The notes: a model not told the origin generated them from the letters alone. 64,000 nucleotides of DNA from Nonomuraea corallina (GCF_027620315.1 NZ_JAPNNL010000005.1:28804-92803), one strand, 5' to 3'; positions 51,288 through 59,909 are shown, counted from the stretch's first letter. Translations and numbers: made by a program.

Positions 51288-51883
51288 CCCTTGTACAGGG
51301 GCGGCGGTTCGTGGTGGTCGACAACGCCCTGTCCCCGGACGCCCTGGCCGCCTGGCGGGAGGAGGAGCGGGCCGTGCAGCACCGGCCCACCTTCAGCTCG
51401 GTCGATCCGATGTTCGACGGAGTGGCGTTCTACGCCGACGCGTCGTACGCCTCCGCGAAAGCCGGCGAGGAGCACGCCGGGGAGGTGAGGTCAGCCGTCA
51501 GGAGGGGCCTCGACGCGCTCGGCGTGACGGCGGCGGACAACGACCGGTTCAAGTTCTGGCGGTACGGCCGGGGGTCCGGGCTGGACTGGCACGACGACGG
51601 GAGCGGCCGGGGAGCGGCGTACACGCTCTACCTGTCGGGCGAGTGGCGGGCGACGTGGGGCGGCGAGCTGGAGCTGTTCGACTGCCCGGTCGGCGAGGTG
51701 CCGTGTGCCGAGTTCGACGTCCCCAAGGACCTGATGAACGCTCCCGTGCCGGCCACGTCCATCGCGCCCCGGCCGAACCGGCTCGTGGTGATGGTGGCCG
51801 GCACGTTCCACCGGGTGAGGAAGGTGGAGGCGGCCGCGGGCGACAACCTTCGGCGCTCCATCACCGGCTTCCTGACTCCTTGA
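51251..51883 (+). CDS. 2OG-Fe(II) oxygenase (prolyl-hydroxylase-like)
   Basis: A 210-residue double-stranded beta-helix oxygenase. Fe ligands H114-x-D116 (LDWHDDGSG) and H187 (GTFHRVRKV); Arg201/202 in LRRSITGF binds 2-oxoglutarate. Residues YTLYLSGEWRATWGGELELFD fit the Fe2OG Oxy family. GTG 51251 follows AGGAGG. Last gene of the operon; the hairpin at 51959-51987 follows. Likely a third hydroxylation on the peptide, Pro44 or Asp47 being candidates. Confidence 0.82.
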   Translation: MAAHDGRTAEAVTLVQGRRFVVVDNALSPDALAAWREEERAVQHRPTFSSVDPMFDGVAFYADASYASAKAGEEHAGEVRSAVRRGLDALGVTAADNDRFKFWRYGRGSGLDWHDDGSGRGAAYTLYLSGEWRATWGGELELFDCPVGEVPCAEFDVPKDLMNAPVPATSIAPRPNRLVVMVAGTFHRVRKVEAAAGDNLRRSITGFLTP

Positions 51884-51958
51884 CGCGCCCCCGCACAGAT
51901 GCAGCCCTACGGTCGCCGTTGCATGGCCGGTCTTCGTAAGTGGTCGAGGGTGATCGAC

Positions 51959-51987
51959 GAGCCAGGGTTCGTTCCTCACCCTGGCTC
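51959..51987. terminator. Terminator hairpin after the peptide operon
   Basis: Perfect 10-bp stem 51959-51968 with 51978-51987, 9-base loop, 76 bases downstream of the last operon stop codon. Confidence 0.65.
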
Positions 51988-52023
51988 ACCGGAACGTGGC
52001 TGATCGCCGTTTGCCCGGTCGGT

Positions 52024-52049
52024 GCTCATGTGATGATGATCACATGAGC
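52024..52049. promoter_or_regulatory. Perfect 11-bp inverted repeat across a start codon
   Basis: Arms GCTCATGTGAT (52024-52034) and ATCACATGAGC (52039-52049) with spacer GATG. The ATG at 52044 of the next gene lies in the right arm, so it may be a repressor site or an mRNA hairpin hiding the start. Confidence 0.6.
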
Positions 52050-52421
52050 CGAACGACCGCGGTTGAGGGATCTGCGTTACGCAGAGCGGCGTACCTGGCC
52101 GCGACCCTGTTAGCTGGTGTACTCATGCTGGTCGCGGCCGTGAACATGGCTCCCACCGAGGCTGATCGATTCGCTGACTCCGCCGGCAGCATGGAGACGG
52201 TCGCCCGCTCGATGGGCGAGGGTGCTGAGCTGGAGCAGCAGACCATCGGAAACCTCACGTTCGAGAAGGTTTTCCGGGTGAACGGTCTGGTCTATTTCCA
52301 ACAGGGCCAGGGGTGGTTGGGAGACCGCGTCTACGGCTATGTCTGGAGCCCTCGTGCGCAGCCGCGCGAAGCTGAGCACGTGGAAGGCCCGTGGTACAGA
52401 TACACAGATCTCGAGGACTGA
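52044..52421 (+). CDS. Membrane-anchored or secreted hypothetical protein
   Basis: A 125-residue protein with an N-terminal hydrophobic helix (AAYLAATLLAGVLMLVAAVN) and an acidic extracytoplasmic part (FEKVFRVNGLVYFQQGQGWLGDRVYGYVWSP). ATG 52044 is inside the inverted repeat. Downstream, 52422-52682 shows only a short helical ORF (DQLDEMRQDIDRLRDGNDD) I cannot support as a gene. Confidence 0.6.
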   Translation: MSRTTAVEGSALRRAAYLAATLLAGVLMLVAAVNMAPTEADRFADSAGSMETVARSMGEGAELEQQTIGNLTFEKVFRVNGLVYFQQGQGWLGDRVYGYVWSPRAQPREAEHVEGPWYRYTDLED

Positions 52422-52682
52422 TCTTTCGGATGACCAGAGTTGAACCGCCTCGCCGCAGGTCAGGGACATCCGTTGGAATTTCCCGACATTACAGCGAGGT
52501 TCGTGGCGCATCACGATCCGCGTCTCCCAGCGCATCGACCAACTGGACGAGATGAGGCAGGACATCGACCGGCTCCGCGACGGCAACGACGACCTGGTGA
52601 CGTGTTGAGCTTGAACGGGCGAAGAGATCGGCATGGGATCGCGCAGAGTTTTCTACCGGTGGGGCCGAGCCCTCATCCGCTG

Positions 52683-54092
52683 CTATCGGAACCGTCTGCC
52701 GTTCCGTCCCGGCCGACGACCGGCGACCGGTGCGGTGATGGTCACGGGGATGCCTGAGGGAGCCTGGGCGCCCGTGATGCGCCTGAGCTCGGCCTCGCCC
52801 GAACGGACCGCGCTGGTCTGCGGGACGATGCCGGCGTCGGCCATCAAGCGGGTCATGTCACGGCGCTGGTTGGGCAGCACCAGGGTGACGACGCTGCCGG
52901 ACTCGCCGGCGCGGGCGGTGCGGCCGCCGCGGTGCAGGTAGTCCTTGTGGTCGCTCGGCGGGTCGACGTTGACGACGAGGTCCAGGTTGTCGACGTGGAT
53001 GCCGCGGGCCGCGACGTTGGTCGCCACCAGCGCCGTGACGTGGCCGCTCTTGAACTGGGCGAGGGTGCGGGTGCGCTGGGGCTGGGATTTGCCTCCGTGC
53101 AGCGCGGCGGCGCGCACTCCGCTGTTGAGCAGCTGTTCGGTGAGCCGGTCCACAGCGTGCTTGGTGTCCAGGAACATGATCACCCGGCCGTCCCGAGCAG
53201 CGATCTCCACGGTGGTGGCCTGCTTGTCGGCGCCCTGGATGTGCAGCACGTGGTGCTCCATCGTGGTGACCGCGCCCGCCGAGGGGTCGACCGAATGGAC
53301 CACCGGGTCGGCCAGATAGCGGCGGACCAGCAGATCGACGTTGCGGTCCAACGTGGCGGAGAACAGCATCCGCTGGCCACCTGGGCGCACCTGGTCGAGC
53401 AGGTGGGTGATCTGCGGCATGAAGCCCATGTCGGCCATCTGGTCGGCCTCGTCCAGCACGGTGATGCCGACCTGGTCCAGGCGGCAGTCGCCGCGCTCGA
53501 TGAGATCTCTGAGCCGTCCCGGGGTCGCGATGACGACCTCGGCACCGTTGCGCAGCGCATGGGCCTGGCGGCTGATCGACATGCCGCCGACGACCGTGGC
53601 CAGCCGCAGCTTCAGGGCTTGGGCGTACGGGGTGAGCGCATCGGTGACCTGCTGGGCCAGTTCCCTGGTGGGGACGAGGATCAGGGCAAGCGGTCGCCGC
53701 GATTGTGCCCGCTGTCCGGAGGTGCGGACGAGCAGGGCCAAGCCGAAGGCGAGTGTCTTGCCCGACCCGGTGCGCCCTCGCCCCAGGACGTCCCGGCCGG
53801 CCAGGGAGTTCGGCAGCGTGGCCGCCTGGATCGGGAACGGTTCGTTCAGGCCCAGGCTGGTGAGCACCTTCAGCAGTGCGGGCGGCATGCTCAGCTCAGC
53901 GAAGGTCGCGGCTGCCGGCAGGGCCGGGGTTACGGTGACGGGCAGCGCGAACTCTCCCTGGAGCGCGGCGGGGCGCCGCCCGTTGCCGGACCGGTTGGAG
54001 GCGCCTGAGCCGTATCGGCCGCCCCTGCCTCGGGCGGAGCCGCCCGTACGGGACGAGAAGTTGCGGTCATGCGCGCGAGTTGCGTGGTTCAT
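52683..54092 (-). CDS. DEAD-box RNA helicase (RhlE-like)
   Basis: A 469-residue helicase: Q motif and Walker A GRGRTGSGKT, PTRELAQQV, TPGRL, DEAD in VLDEADQMADMGF, SAT, then the second RecA domain with ARGIHVDNLDLVVNVD and HRGGRTARAG. A Gly/Arg-rich N-terminus aids RNA binding. Located beside the cold-shock gene, it suits an RNA-unfolding role in cold adaptation. Confidence 0.95.
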   Translation of the reverse strand: MNHATRAHDRNFSSRTGGSARGRGGRYGSGASNRSGNGRRPAALQGEFALPVTVTPALPAAATFAELSMPPALLKVLTSLGLNEPFPIQAATLPNSLAGRDVLGRGRTGSGKTLAFGLALLVRTSGQRAQSRRPLALILVPTRELAQQVTDALTPYAQALKLRLATVVGGMSISRQAHALRNGAEVVIATPGRLRDLIERGDCRLDQVGITVLDEADQMADMGFMPQITHLLDQVRPGGQRMLFSATLDRNVDLLVRRYLADPVVHSVDPSAGAVTTMEHHVLHIQGADKQATTVEIAARDGRVIMFLDTKHAVDRLTEQLLNSGVRAAALHGGKSQPQRTRTLAQFKSGHVTALVATNVAARGIHVDNLDLVVNVDPPSDHKDYLHRGGRTARAGESGSVVTLVLPNQRRDMTRLMADAGIVPQTSAVRSGEAELRRITGAQAPSGIPVTITAPVAGRRPGRNGRRFR

Positions 54093-54397
54093 GCAGAACC
54101 TTCCTCAATGCGGCACGTGGCAGGCGATCCTCGGCGCGATGAGCGGCACAAGAACAGTTAGCACGAGCCGAAGAAAGACGAGTCGAACCGGCGGAAAAAG
54201 CCTGGGTTCGTACGTCGAAATGGTCGGCTTTCGCCGGGAAGAACGCGGCTGTGATGCCGCGCCGTGGAACTGGAGCGGGCCTGTGCCCGAACCGGAGCCC
54301 TCGGTGGTGCATCCGGTGTGCGGTGGAAGAACAGACACGCTGTGCTTCTCGGGTTGTGAGGTCATCACGGCACGACGGATGCCACAAAAGCAACGCG

Positions 54398-54429
54398 CCG
54401 GGGCCCGCGCCCTGCGGCGCGGGCCCCGG
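54398..54429 (-). terminator. Terminator of the cold-shock gene
   Basis: Perfect 14-bp stem 54398-54411 with 54416-54429, CTGC loop, followed on the minus strand by a short TTTT tract. Confidence 0.85.
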
Positions 54430-54446
54430 CTACGTGGTGCGCGGTG

Positions 54447-54653
54447 TCAGGCGGGAACGATGTTCTCGGCCTGCGGGCCCTTCTGGCCCTGCGTGACGTC
54501 GAAGGCCACCTTCTGGCCCTCGCGCAGCTCACGGTAGCCGCCGTTGGCGACGATGTTGGAGTAGTGCGCGAAGACGTCGGCGCCGCCGCCGTCCTGCTCG
54601 ATGAAGCCGTAGCCCTTTTCCGCGTTGAACCACTTCACGGTGCCGGAAGCCAT
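54447..54653 (-). CDS. cspA: Cold-shock protein (CspA family)
   Basis: A 68-residue single cold-shock domain with both RNA-binding motifs, KGYGFIEQD (RNP1) and DVFAHYSNI (RNP2). It binds single-stranded nucleic acid and melts mRNA structure. ATG 54653 has AGGAG seven bases before it. Long structured leader upstream. Confidence 0.97.
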   Translation of the reverse strand: MASGTVKWFNAEKGYGFIEQDGGGADVFAHYSNIVANGGYRELREGQKVAFDVTQGQKGPQAENIVPA

Positions 54654-54681
54654 GTTGATCTCCTTTGATGGGTGCAAAGCC

Positions 54682-54704
54682 GAAATCCGCATCGAACGGA
54701 TTTC
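54682..54704 (-). promoter_or_regulatory. Leader hairpin near the cspA ribosome-binding site
   Basis: Perfect 8-bp stem GAAATCCG (54682-54689) with CGGATTTC (54697-54704), about 20 bases upstream of the Shine-Dalgarno. Cold-shock leaders often fold in this region. Confidence 0.5.
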
Positions 54705-54748
54705 GCGTCGCGGTGATAGGACCACACACCCGGAGATGACCGGACAAC

Positions 54749-54784
54749 AAAAAATGCACCCGAGGCTACATACCGTCAGGTGCA
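54749..54784 (-). terminator. Attenuator-like intrinsic terminator in the cspA leader
   Basis: On the minus strand, a 9-bp stem (54776-54784 with 54755-54763, one G:T) followed directly by six T (54754-54749), a textbook intrinsic terminator lying ~95-130 bases upstream of cspA and downstream of no minus-strand gene. It would therefore stop cspA's own transcript early unless antiterminated. The rest of 54785-55020 shows no gene. Confidence 0.55.
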
Positions 54785-55020
54785 CACAAGTTTTATGGGT
54801 ACCACAACTGCAACTGGTTCCAACCTAGCACACGTGTCGTCGTGCTCTGTACGTATGCCGCCCGCGGTCGTCGGACGGGCGTGCGTGACCGCTGCTGGTC
54901 GGCGGCCGCGCCGCTCACGCCGTGGAGTGGATCCTGGCCTGGATGGTGATCGGTTCCGTCGCCGCGCGGTCCCTGACTCCTGCCGCGGTTGAGCGATCAT
55001 CATTCCGTCATAATCGGCCC

Positions 55021-55614
55021 ATGGGAAAGAGCTACCAGCGGATAGACGGCAGGCTGCGTGCCTTCATCGAGGCGCAGCACATCTTCTTCACCGCGACGGC
55101 GCCGCTGGACGGCGAGGGCACCGTCAACCTTTCGCCCAAGGGCCTGAACGGTTCGTTCGCCGTACTTGACGAACTCACCGTGGCCTACCTCGACTTCGCG
55201 GGCAGCAACGCCGAGACCATCGCCCATCTGCGCGAGAACGGCCGCATCACCCTGATGTGGTGCGCCTTCGACGGTCCTCCCAACATCGTGCGCGTGCACG
55301 GCCGCGGAGAGCCGGTCTTCCGCGACGACGCGCGGTGGGCCGAACTGATGGGCCACTTCCCCGACATCGACCCGACCCTGCACGGCCTGCGCGCGATCAT
55401 CGTCGTCACCGCCGAGAAGATCCGCGATACCTGCGGGTACGCCGTCCCGTTCATGACCTATGAAGAGGACCGCCCGCTGCACGCGTCGCGCTTCGCGCGT
55501 GAGACCGATGAGTCGCTCGACGCGTACTTCCAGAAGAAGGAGCACATCGCGGCCAGCATCGACGGTCTTCCGGGGCTGCCACTGCCCCTGCCGCCGCTTC
55601 CGCGCACCGCATGA
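55021..55614 (+). CDS. Pyridoxamine 5'-phosphate oxidase-like flavoprotein
   Basis: A 197-residue FMN-binding split-barrel protein: FFTATAPLDGEGTVNLSPKGLNG near 20-44 and LTVAYLDFAGSNAETIAHL. These often bind FMN, F420 or heme. Pro/Leu-rich C-terminal tail. ATG 55021. Confidence 0.85.
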   Translation: MGKSYQRIDGRLRAFIEAQHIFFTATAPLDGEGTVNLSPKGLNGSFAVLDELTVAYLDFAGSNAETIAHLRENGRITLMWCAFDGPPNIVRVHGRGEPVFRDDARWAELMGHFPDIDPTLHGLRAIIVVTAEKIRDTCGYAVPFMTYEEDRPLHASRFARETDESLDAYFQKKEHIAASIDGLPGLPLPLPPLPRTA

Positions 55615-55659
55615 CACCCGGCCCGGCTGCCCGGCCCCCTGGCGCGCCGTCGAAGTGTC

Positions 55660-55786
55660 GGGGCGGCTCCAGAACCTGAGCTTTCATGGCGGGCAGGTCG
55701 CCGCGCTGCCAGGCGGTCAGGAACGCGGTCGTCGTCTGCTGGGGCGAGTCTTCGGTGCGTACCGTCAGGTAGACGGCAATGCCCAC
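55660..55786 (-). pseudogene. Fragment of a penicillin-binding protein N-terminal domain
   Basis: Reads VYLTVRTEDSPQQTTTAFLT then AWQRGDLPAMKAQVLEPPRHF, the start of the NTF2-like domain that precedes the transpeptidase in MecA_N-type penicillin-binding proteins, directly after a short hydrophobic stretch. No transpeptidase follows; the frame ends in unrelated sequence. I judge it a relic. Confidence 0.5.
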
Positions 55787-55832
55787 ACCGAGGTGATCTC
55801 GACGGTGGCCGGCTCCGCGTGCCGCACGGTCG

Positions 55833-57311
55833 TCATACGGGCGTGCGTGACCACTGCTGGTTGGCGCCGGTGTTGCACGGATACTGCTTGAGGATCGCGC
55901 CGTCCGCGGTCGATGCGGCCGGTACGTCCACGCATGTGCCGCTGTGCCGGGCCTGGAGCTGGAAGTAGCCGCCGTTGGCGACCAGCTGGAACTGCTGGTT
56001 GGCGCCGGTGCCGCAGGTGTACTGGATCAGCTCGGCGCCGTCGGCGGTCGAGGCGCCGACCACGTCGAGGCACTTTCCGCTGTGGCGGCTGATGACGCGC
56101 CAGTATCCGCTGCCCGCGTCCTGGAACCGCCACTGCTGCCAGACGTTGCCGCCGTAGGCGTACTGGCCGACGCGGGCGCCGTTGTCGGTGTTGGGTTGCT
56201 GGACGTCCATGGCCTTGCCGCTGTGGCGCACGTCGATCCTGTAGTAGGTCGTGGGGGTGGCGCCGATGGTGTCACCCCAGGCGTAGCGGATGCGGTCGGC
56301 GCCGGAGGGGTTGCGGACGGTCAGGCCGAGGTCGGTGCCGCTGCCGGTCAGCGCGTACATCGAGTAGTGGTCGTAGCCGGAGCTGCCGGTCGGCTTACCG
56401 CCAAGAGCGGGCCAGTAGGTGCCGCCCATCTGGTTGTCGCGCATGACCTGGGCCATGGCGCGGATGTGGCGCACGAAGTTGTCGGTGCTGTTGGCGTCGC
56501 CGTAGTCGAGACCGGTGGCCATCGGCGCGCCGAACTCGGTCGCGACCGCCCGGGAGGCGCAGTTGCCCAGGCGCGTCTGGATGTGGCTGCGGAAGGCGTC
56601 GTAGGTCATCGCGCCGTAGAAGAAGGCGTAGTGGTGGAAGGAGAGCAGCGTCGAGGCGAAGCGGCTGTCGCCGCAGACGTCCCGCAGGTCCTGGCTGTAG
56701 CCGGTGCCGCCGATGAGGACCCGTCCGGGCGATGCCGAGGTGTGCCGGCTGAGCCAGTTCGCCGCGACGTCGCGCCACTCCGCGGAGGTGTAGCCGTGCG
56801 GCTCGTTCATCGGCTCGAAGTAGACGCCGGCGTTCGAGCCGTACGTGCTGGTCACGCCGGACCACATCGTGTGCCAGGCGGCGAGGTCGGTGATTCTGCC
56901 GCCGGAGGCGGCGCCGTCCTCCCAATAGGCGAGGATGACCTTGAATCCCCGGGCGGTGGCGGCGTCGATGGCGCCACGGTAGGCGTTCCACCAGGTCGTG
57001 TTGGCGACGGTATGGGTGTTGACGGGCAGCCGGACGGTGTTGACGCCCATGGTGGAGGCCAGGTCGTCGTAGAGGGCGTCGGCCTTGGCCCGTACGGTCG
57101 CGTTGCTGTCGGACTGGCTCAGGCCGTGCAGGACGAGCGGGCCGGTGCTGAAGTTGTCGCCCAGCACGGCCCAGTTCATGCCCCTGAACTGGCTGGTGGC
57201 GGCGTCGGCGGGCGGCGCGGCGGCGATGAGGCTCGCCGCCGCGGTGAGCGTCGCCACCACAGAGGCGATCAGTGATCGGCGTAAGGCCGACGGTCCGGCT
57301 GCGTGCGTCAT
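55833..57311 (-). CDS. Secreted GH5-like glycoside hydrolase with ricin-type lectin domain
   Basis: A 492-residue protein. The signal peptide ends near PPADAATS (residue ~38). The catalytic (beta/alpha)8 barrel spans ~45-335 with the acid/base Glu in YFEPMNEPHGY and nucleophile Glu in ATEFGAP. A C-terminal ricin B (CBM13) domain with three QxW-type repeats follows. It probably cuts plant or fungal beta-glucan or mannan. It is 11 bp downstream of the second glycosidase gene, forming an operon. Confidence 0.88.
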   Translation of the reverse strand: MTHAAGPSALRRSLIASVVATLTAAASLIAAAPPADAATSQFRGMNWAVLGDNFSTGPLVLHGLSQSDSNATVRAKADALYDDLASTMGVNTVRLPVNTHTVANTTWWNAYRGAIDAATARGFKVILAYWEDGAASGGRITDLAAWHTMWSGVTSTYGSNAGVYFEPMNEPHGYTSAEWRDVAANWLSRHTSASPGRVLIGGTGYSQDLRDVCGDSRFASTLLSFHHYAFFYGAMTYDAFRSHIQTRLGNCASRAVATEFGAPMATGLDYGDANSTDNFVRHIRAMAQVMRDNQMGGTYWPALGGKPTGSSGYDHYSMYALTGSGTDLGLTVRNPSGADRIRYAWGDTIGATPTTYYRIDVRHSGKAMDVQQPNTDNGARVGQYAYGGNVWQQWRFQDAGSGYWRVISRHSGKCLDVVGASTADGAELIQYTCGTGANQQFQLVANGGYFQLQARHSGTCVDVPAASTADGAILKQYPCNTGANQQWSRTPV

Positions 57312-57322
57312 GACAGGTCCAA

Positions 57323-58627
57323 TCACTGAGTACGGCTCCACTGCTGGTTGGTGCCGCTGCCGCAGGCGTACTGCTGGATGTCGGCGCCGTCAGCGGTGGA
57401 CGCGTTGACGACGTCGAGGCATTTGCCGCTGTGCCGGGCCCGGAGCTGGAAATGGCTGCCGGTGGCCACCCATTGCCATTGCTGGTTCGTGCCGCCGCCG
57501 CAGGTGTACTGGATGACGTTCGCCCCGTCGGCGGTCGAAGCGCCGGCCACGTCCAGGCACTTGCCGCTGTTCTGGTTCATCAGCCGGTAGTAGCCGCCGC
57601 CCGTCTCCTGGAACTGCCATCTCTGGTTCCCGCCGCCGTTCCAGGTCCACTGCTTGACCTCGGCGTTGTTCGCGGTGGAGGCCGACATGACGTCCATGAC
57701 CTTGCCGCTGTCGCGGTTGGTGACGCGGTACGCGGGAGCCGGGCCGGGCACGTCGGCCACGGGCAGGATCGTGCCGTGGCGGCAACCGGGGCAGGTGATC
57801 TGGCTCAGGCCCGACCAGGAGTCCAGGTTCGCGCTGGTGGCGGTCCAGATGCCGCCGTTGGTGTACTTGTCGACCCAGATGCGCCAGGAGCCGTCGCTCA
57901 TCCGCAGCACGGCCGGCCCCTCGTAGCCGGAGGTCCACAACTGGCCCTGGTTGCTCCAGCCGCTGGTGAGGCCGGCGCTGGTCCAGTGCTCGATGTACTT
58001 GGAGGTCTCGTTCTTGGTGAAGGCGTGGTAGGTGCTGCCCGACTTCACCACGTACGTGTCGATGTAGTTGGAGCCGAGGCCACCCATCTGCGCCGGTCCG
58101 CTCCAGGAGGTGAGCGAGGCGTTCTGGGCGGTGAAGACGTAGGGACGGAAGCAGTTGGAGCACGTCGTCCGGGCGATGCTCACGATCACCCGGACGGTGC
58201 CGCCCTCGACGTAGAACTCGGGCGCCCAGGTGAACCGCGTGTCGGCGACGCCGGAGCCGACGCTGGTGACGTGCGTCCAGTTGACCAGGTCGGGGCTGGA
58301 GGCGATGTTGAAGTGGGTCGAGTTCGTGGTCCACGACTGGACGGTGTGGGCGATGTAGTACAGCCCGTTGTGCTGGATGACGCTGGGATCGCGGAGCACG
58401 CCGGACGGGCCCTGGTAGCCGGTGTCGGCCAGCACGCTGAAGTTCGTGCCGTCGGACGAGGAGTAGACCCAGAGCTCCTGGTCGGCCGCGGCGTCCCCCT
58501 TGAACGTGGTGTAGACGTAGCCGGGGGCGACCTGCGCGGGGGTGGCGACGGTGACCCCGGTGGCGGCGGCGAGCGCCACGAGGCAGAGCCGCACCAGCCA
58601 TCGTCTGACCTTGAGCTGTCCGTTCAC
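57323..58627 (-). CDS. Secreted GH43-type five-bladed propeller glycosidase with ricin-type domain
   Basis: A 434-residue protein with a signal peptide (LVRLCLVALAAATGVTVATPA), a catalytic propeller (~35-295; LRDPSVIQHNGLYYIAHT and FTWAPEFYVEGG hold the likely Asp/Glu residues) and a C-terminal ricin B domain of three repeats. GTG start at 58627. First gene of the operon under a LacI-type operator. Confidence 0.8.
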   Translation of the reverse strand: MNGQLKVRRWLVRLCLVALAAATGVTVATPAQVAPGYVYTTFKGDAAADQELWVYSSSDGTNFSVLADTGYQGPSGVLRDPSVIQHNGLYYIAHTVQSWTTNSTHFNIASSPDLVNWTHVTSVGSGVADTRFTWAPEFYVEGGTVRVIVSIARTTCSNCFRPYVFTAQNASLTSWSGPAQMGGLGSNYIDTYVVKSGSTYHAFTKNETSKYIEHWTSAGLTSGWSNQGQLWTSGYEGPAVLRMSDGSWRIWVDKYTNGGIWTATSANLDSWSGLSQITCPGCRHGTILPVADVPGPAPAYRVTNRDSGKVMDVMSASTANNAEVKQWTWNGGGNQRWQFQETGGGYYRLMNQNSGKCLDVAGASTADGANVIQYTCGGGTNQQWQWVATGSHFQLRARHSGKCLDVVNASTADGADIQQYACGSGTNQQWSRTQ

Positions 58628-58662
58628 GGGTGAACTCCGTTTGGCCGGAACAAGACCATTCT

Positions 58663-58676
58663 TGTTAGCGCTAACA
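58663..58676 (-). promoter_or_regulatory. LacI-type operator of the glycosidase operon
   Basis: Perfect 14-bp palindrome TGTTAGCGCTAACA, 36 bp upstream of the GTG start. It matches the GTTAGCGCTAAC core recognised by LacI/GalR-family repressors, so the operon is likely induced by its sugar. Confidence 0.8.
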
Positions 58677-58744
58677 TTCGACGCGCCGGGGGCAATGGGG
58701 ATGACATCGGCGTTACGCCAGTGTGTTCCCGTGTATCGAGCCGG

Positions 58745-59041
58745 TCAATACGTCCGAGCCTCCAGGAGGCGGATGATTTCGGCGTGGCCGGTGCCGAGCC
58801 ACGACTCCGAGCGAAGGATGCCCGTGCTGTCGCGCACCTCGGCCACGATCCGTACGTCGCCTCCTTCACACTCCTCACGGCGAACGACGATCCGCGCTCC
58901 CTGTGGGGCATGTTCCGTGGCTCGTGCGAGCAGCTCCGTATCGATGTCGCGCCCGGCGTACCGGCGGGCGAGATCGATGGGGCGCCGGCCCTGAACGTCG
59001 GCCGATACAGGGTTCGCCCCATGCTCGAGCAGTGCTTTCAC
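58745..59041 (-). CDS. Short ankyrin-repeat protein, possibly truncated
   Basis: A 98-residue ORF opening KALLEHGANPVSADVQGRRP then IDLARRYAG, one clear ankyrin repeat, followed by a strand-rich part (IVVRREECEGGDVRIVAEV). The GTG start at 59041 is inside the repeat, and a stop lies just upstream, so it may have lost its N-terminal repeats. Confidence 0.5.
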   Translation of the reverse strand: MKALLEHGANPVSADVQGRRPIDLARRYAGRDIDTELLARATEHAPQGARIVVRREECEGGDVRIVAEVRDSTGILRSESWLGTGHAEIIRLLEARTY

Positions 59042-59095
59042 GACGGCCAGTGGTACGTGACGTTCCCCGGCGCAGGGTCCGGCTGCGCGTCGCTC

Positions 59096-59380
59096 TCAGG
59101 CAGGTGAATAGGTGAGGCAGTCCGCCGTGCCGGAGCCGTAGCCGACCGTGATGTTGGGAGCCTGGCATTCGAACTGGGTGTTGTGCCGGCAGTCCGCCAT
59201 CTTGCACGCGCCGACGTGGCCGACGTTCGCGGGATCGCCGCCCTTGGTCGAGGCGCTGAAGAAGGTGTCGCAGTGGGCGTGACGGGAGTCGCCCACGGTG
59301 ATGGCCATGGCGTGACATTTGCCGTCGGTGTTGTAGGCGCATGCTTCCACGTCGCATGCGTTGACCACAGGCATCTTCAT
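59096..59380 (-). CDS. DUF1540 Cys-rich protein
   Basis: A 94-residue protein with two copies of a Cys-rich DUF1540 module (CDVEACAYNTDGKCHAMAI and CKMADCRHNTQFECQAPNI), likely metal-binding. GGGGG precedes ATG 59380. Function unknown. Confidence 0.88.
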   Translation of the reverse strand: MKMPVVNACDVEACAYNTDGKCHAMAITVGDSRHAHCDTFFSASTKGGDPANVGHVGACKMADCRHNTQFECQAPNITVGYGSGTADCLTYSPA

Positions 59381-59535
59381 CGAATTCCCCCGAACGTGAC
59401 GTGTGGCCGAGGCCGGTCAGCGGCTTCTCGGAACCGCTCAGGATGCTGCCCCGGCGTCAGAGGGTTCACTCCGCGTCGTCATGAAGCTGGGTGAAGTCTT
59501 GGCGATGGCTATGGCAATGGAGCTGATCGGTGCTT

Positions 59536-59880
59536 TCACCCCTCGCCGTGGGTGGGGACGATGTCGAGTGCGCGCATGCGGCGCTCGCCCCATTCTCCCA
59601 GAGCGCCGAGCGCCGCGTAGAGCGAGACGCCTTCGCGGGTCAGCTCGTACTCGACCCGGGGCGGTGTCTCCTCGAACACGGTCCGCCGGACGATGCCGTC
59701 GGCTTCGAGCTCGCGGAGCTGCTGGGCAAGGACCTTGTCGCTGATGCCGGGCAGGCTGCGCCGCAGTTCGCCGAATCGACGCAGCCGCTCGTCCAGCGCC
59801 CACAGGATCAGCGCCTTCCATTTGCCGCCGACGACGTCGAACGCGGCGTCGAGAGCACAGACGTAGGGCGGGTTGCGCAC
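59536..59880 (-). CDS. HxlR-family transcriptional regulator
   Basis: A 114-residue winged HTH with FDVVGGKWKALILWAL, RRSLPGISDKVLAQQLREL and the wing DGIVRRTVFEETPPRVEYEL. GTG start at 59880, 30 bp downstream of the reductase gene on the same strand, so the two are probably cotranscribed and redox- or substrate-linked. Confidence 0.92.
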   Translation of the reverse strand: MRNPPYVCALDAAFDVVGGKWKALILWALDERLRRFGELRRSLPGISDKVLAQQLRELEADGIVRRTVFEETPPRVEYELTREGVSLYAALGALGEWGERRMRALDIVPTHGEG

Positions 59881-59909
59881 TGCCTCATGGTAGCCGGGCC
59901 CCGGCTGGC

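Noticed and set aside
52440..52610. Short helical ORF ending RLRDGNDDLVTC
   Set aside because: No start codon with ribosome site and no homologue in the window; perhaps a gene remnant.
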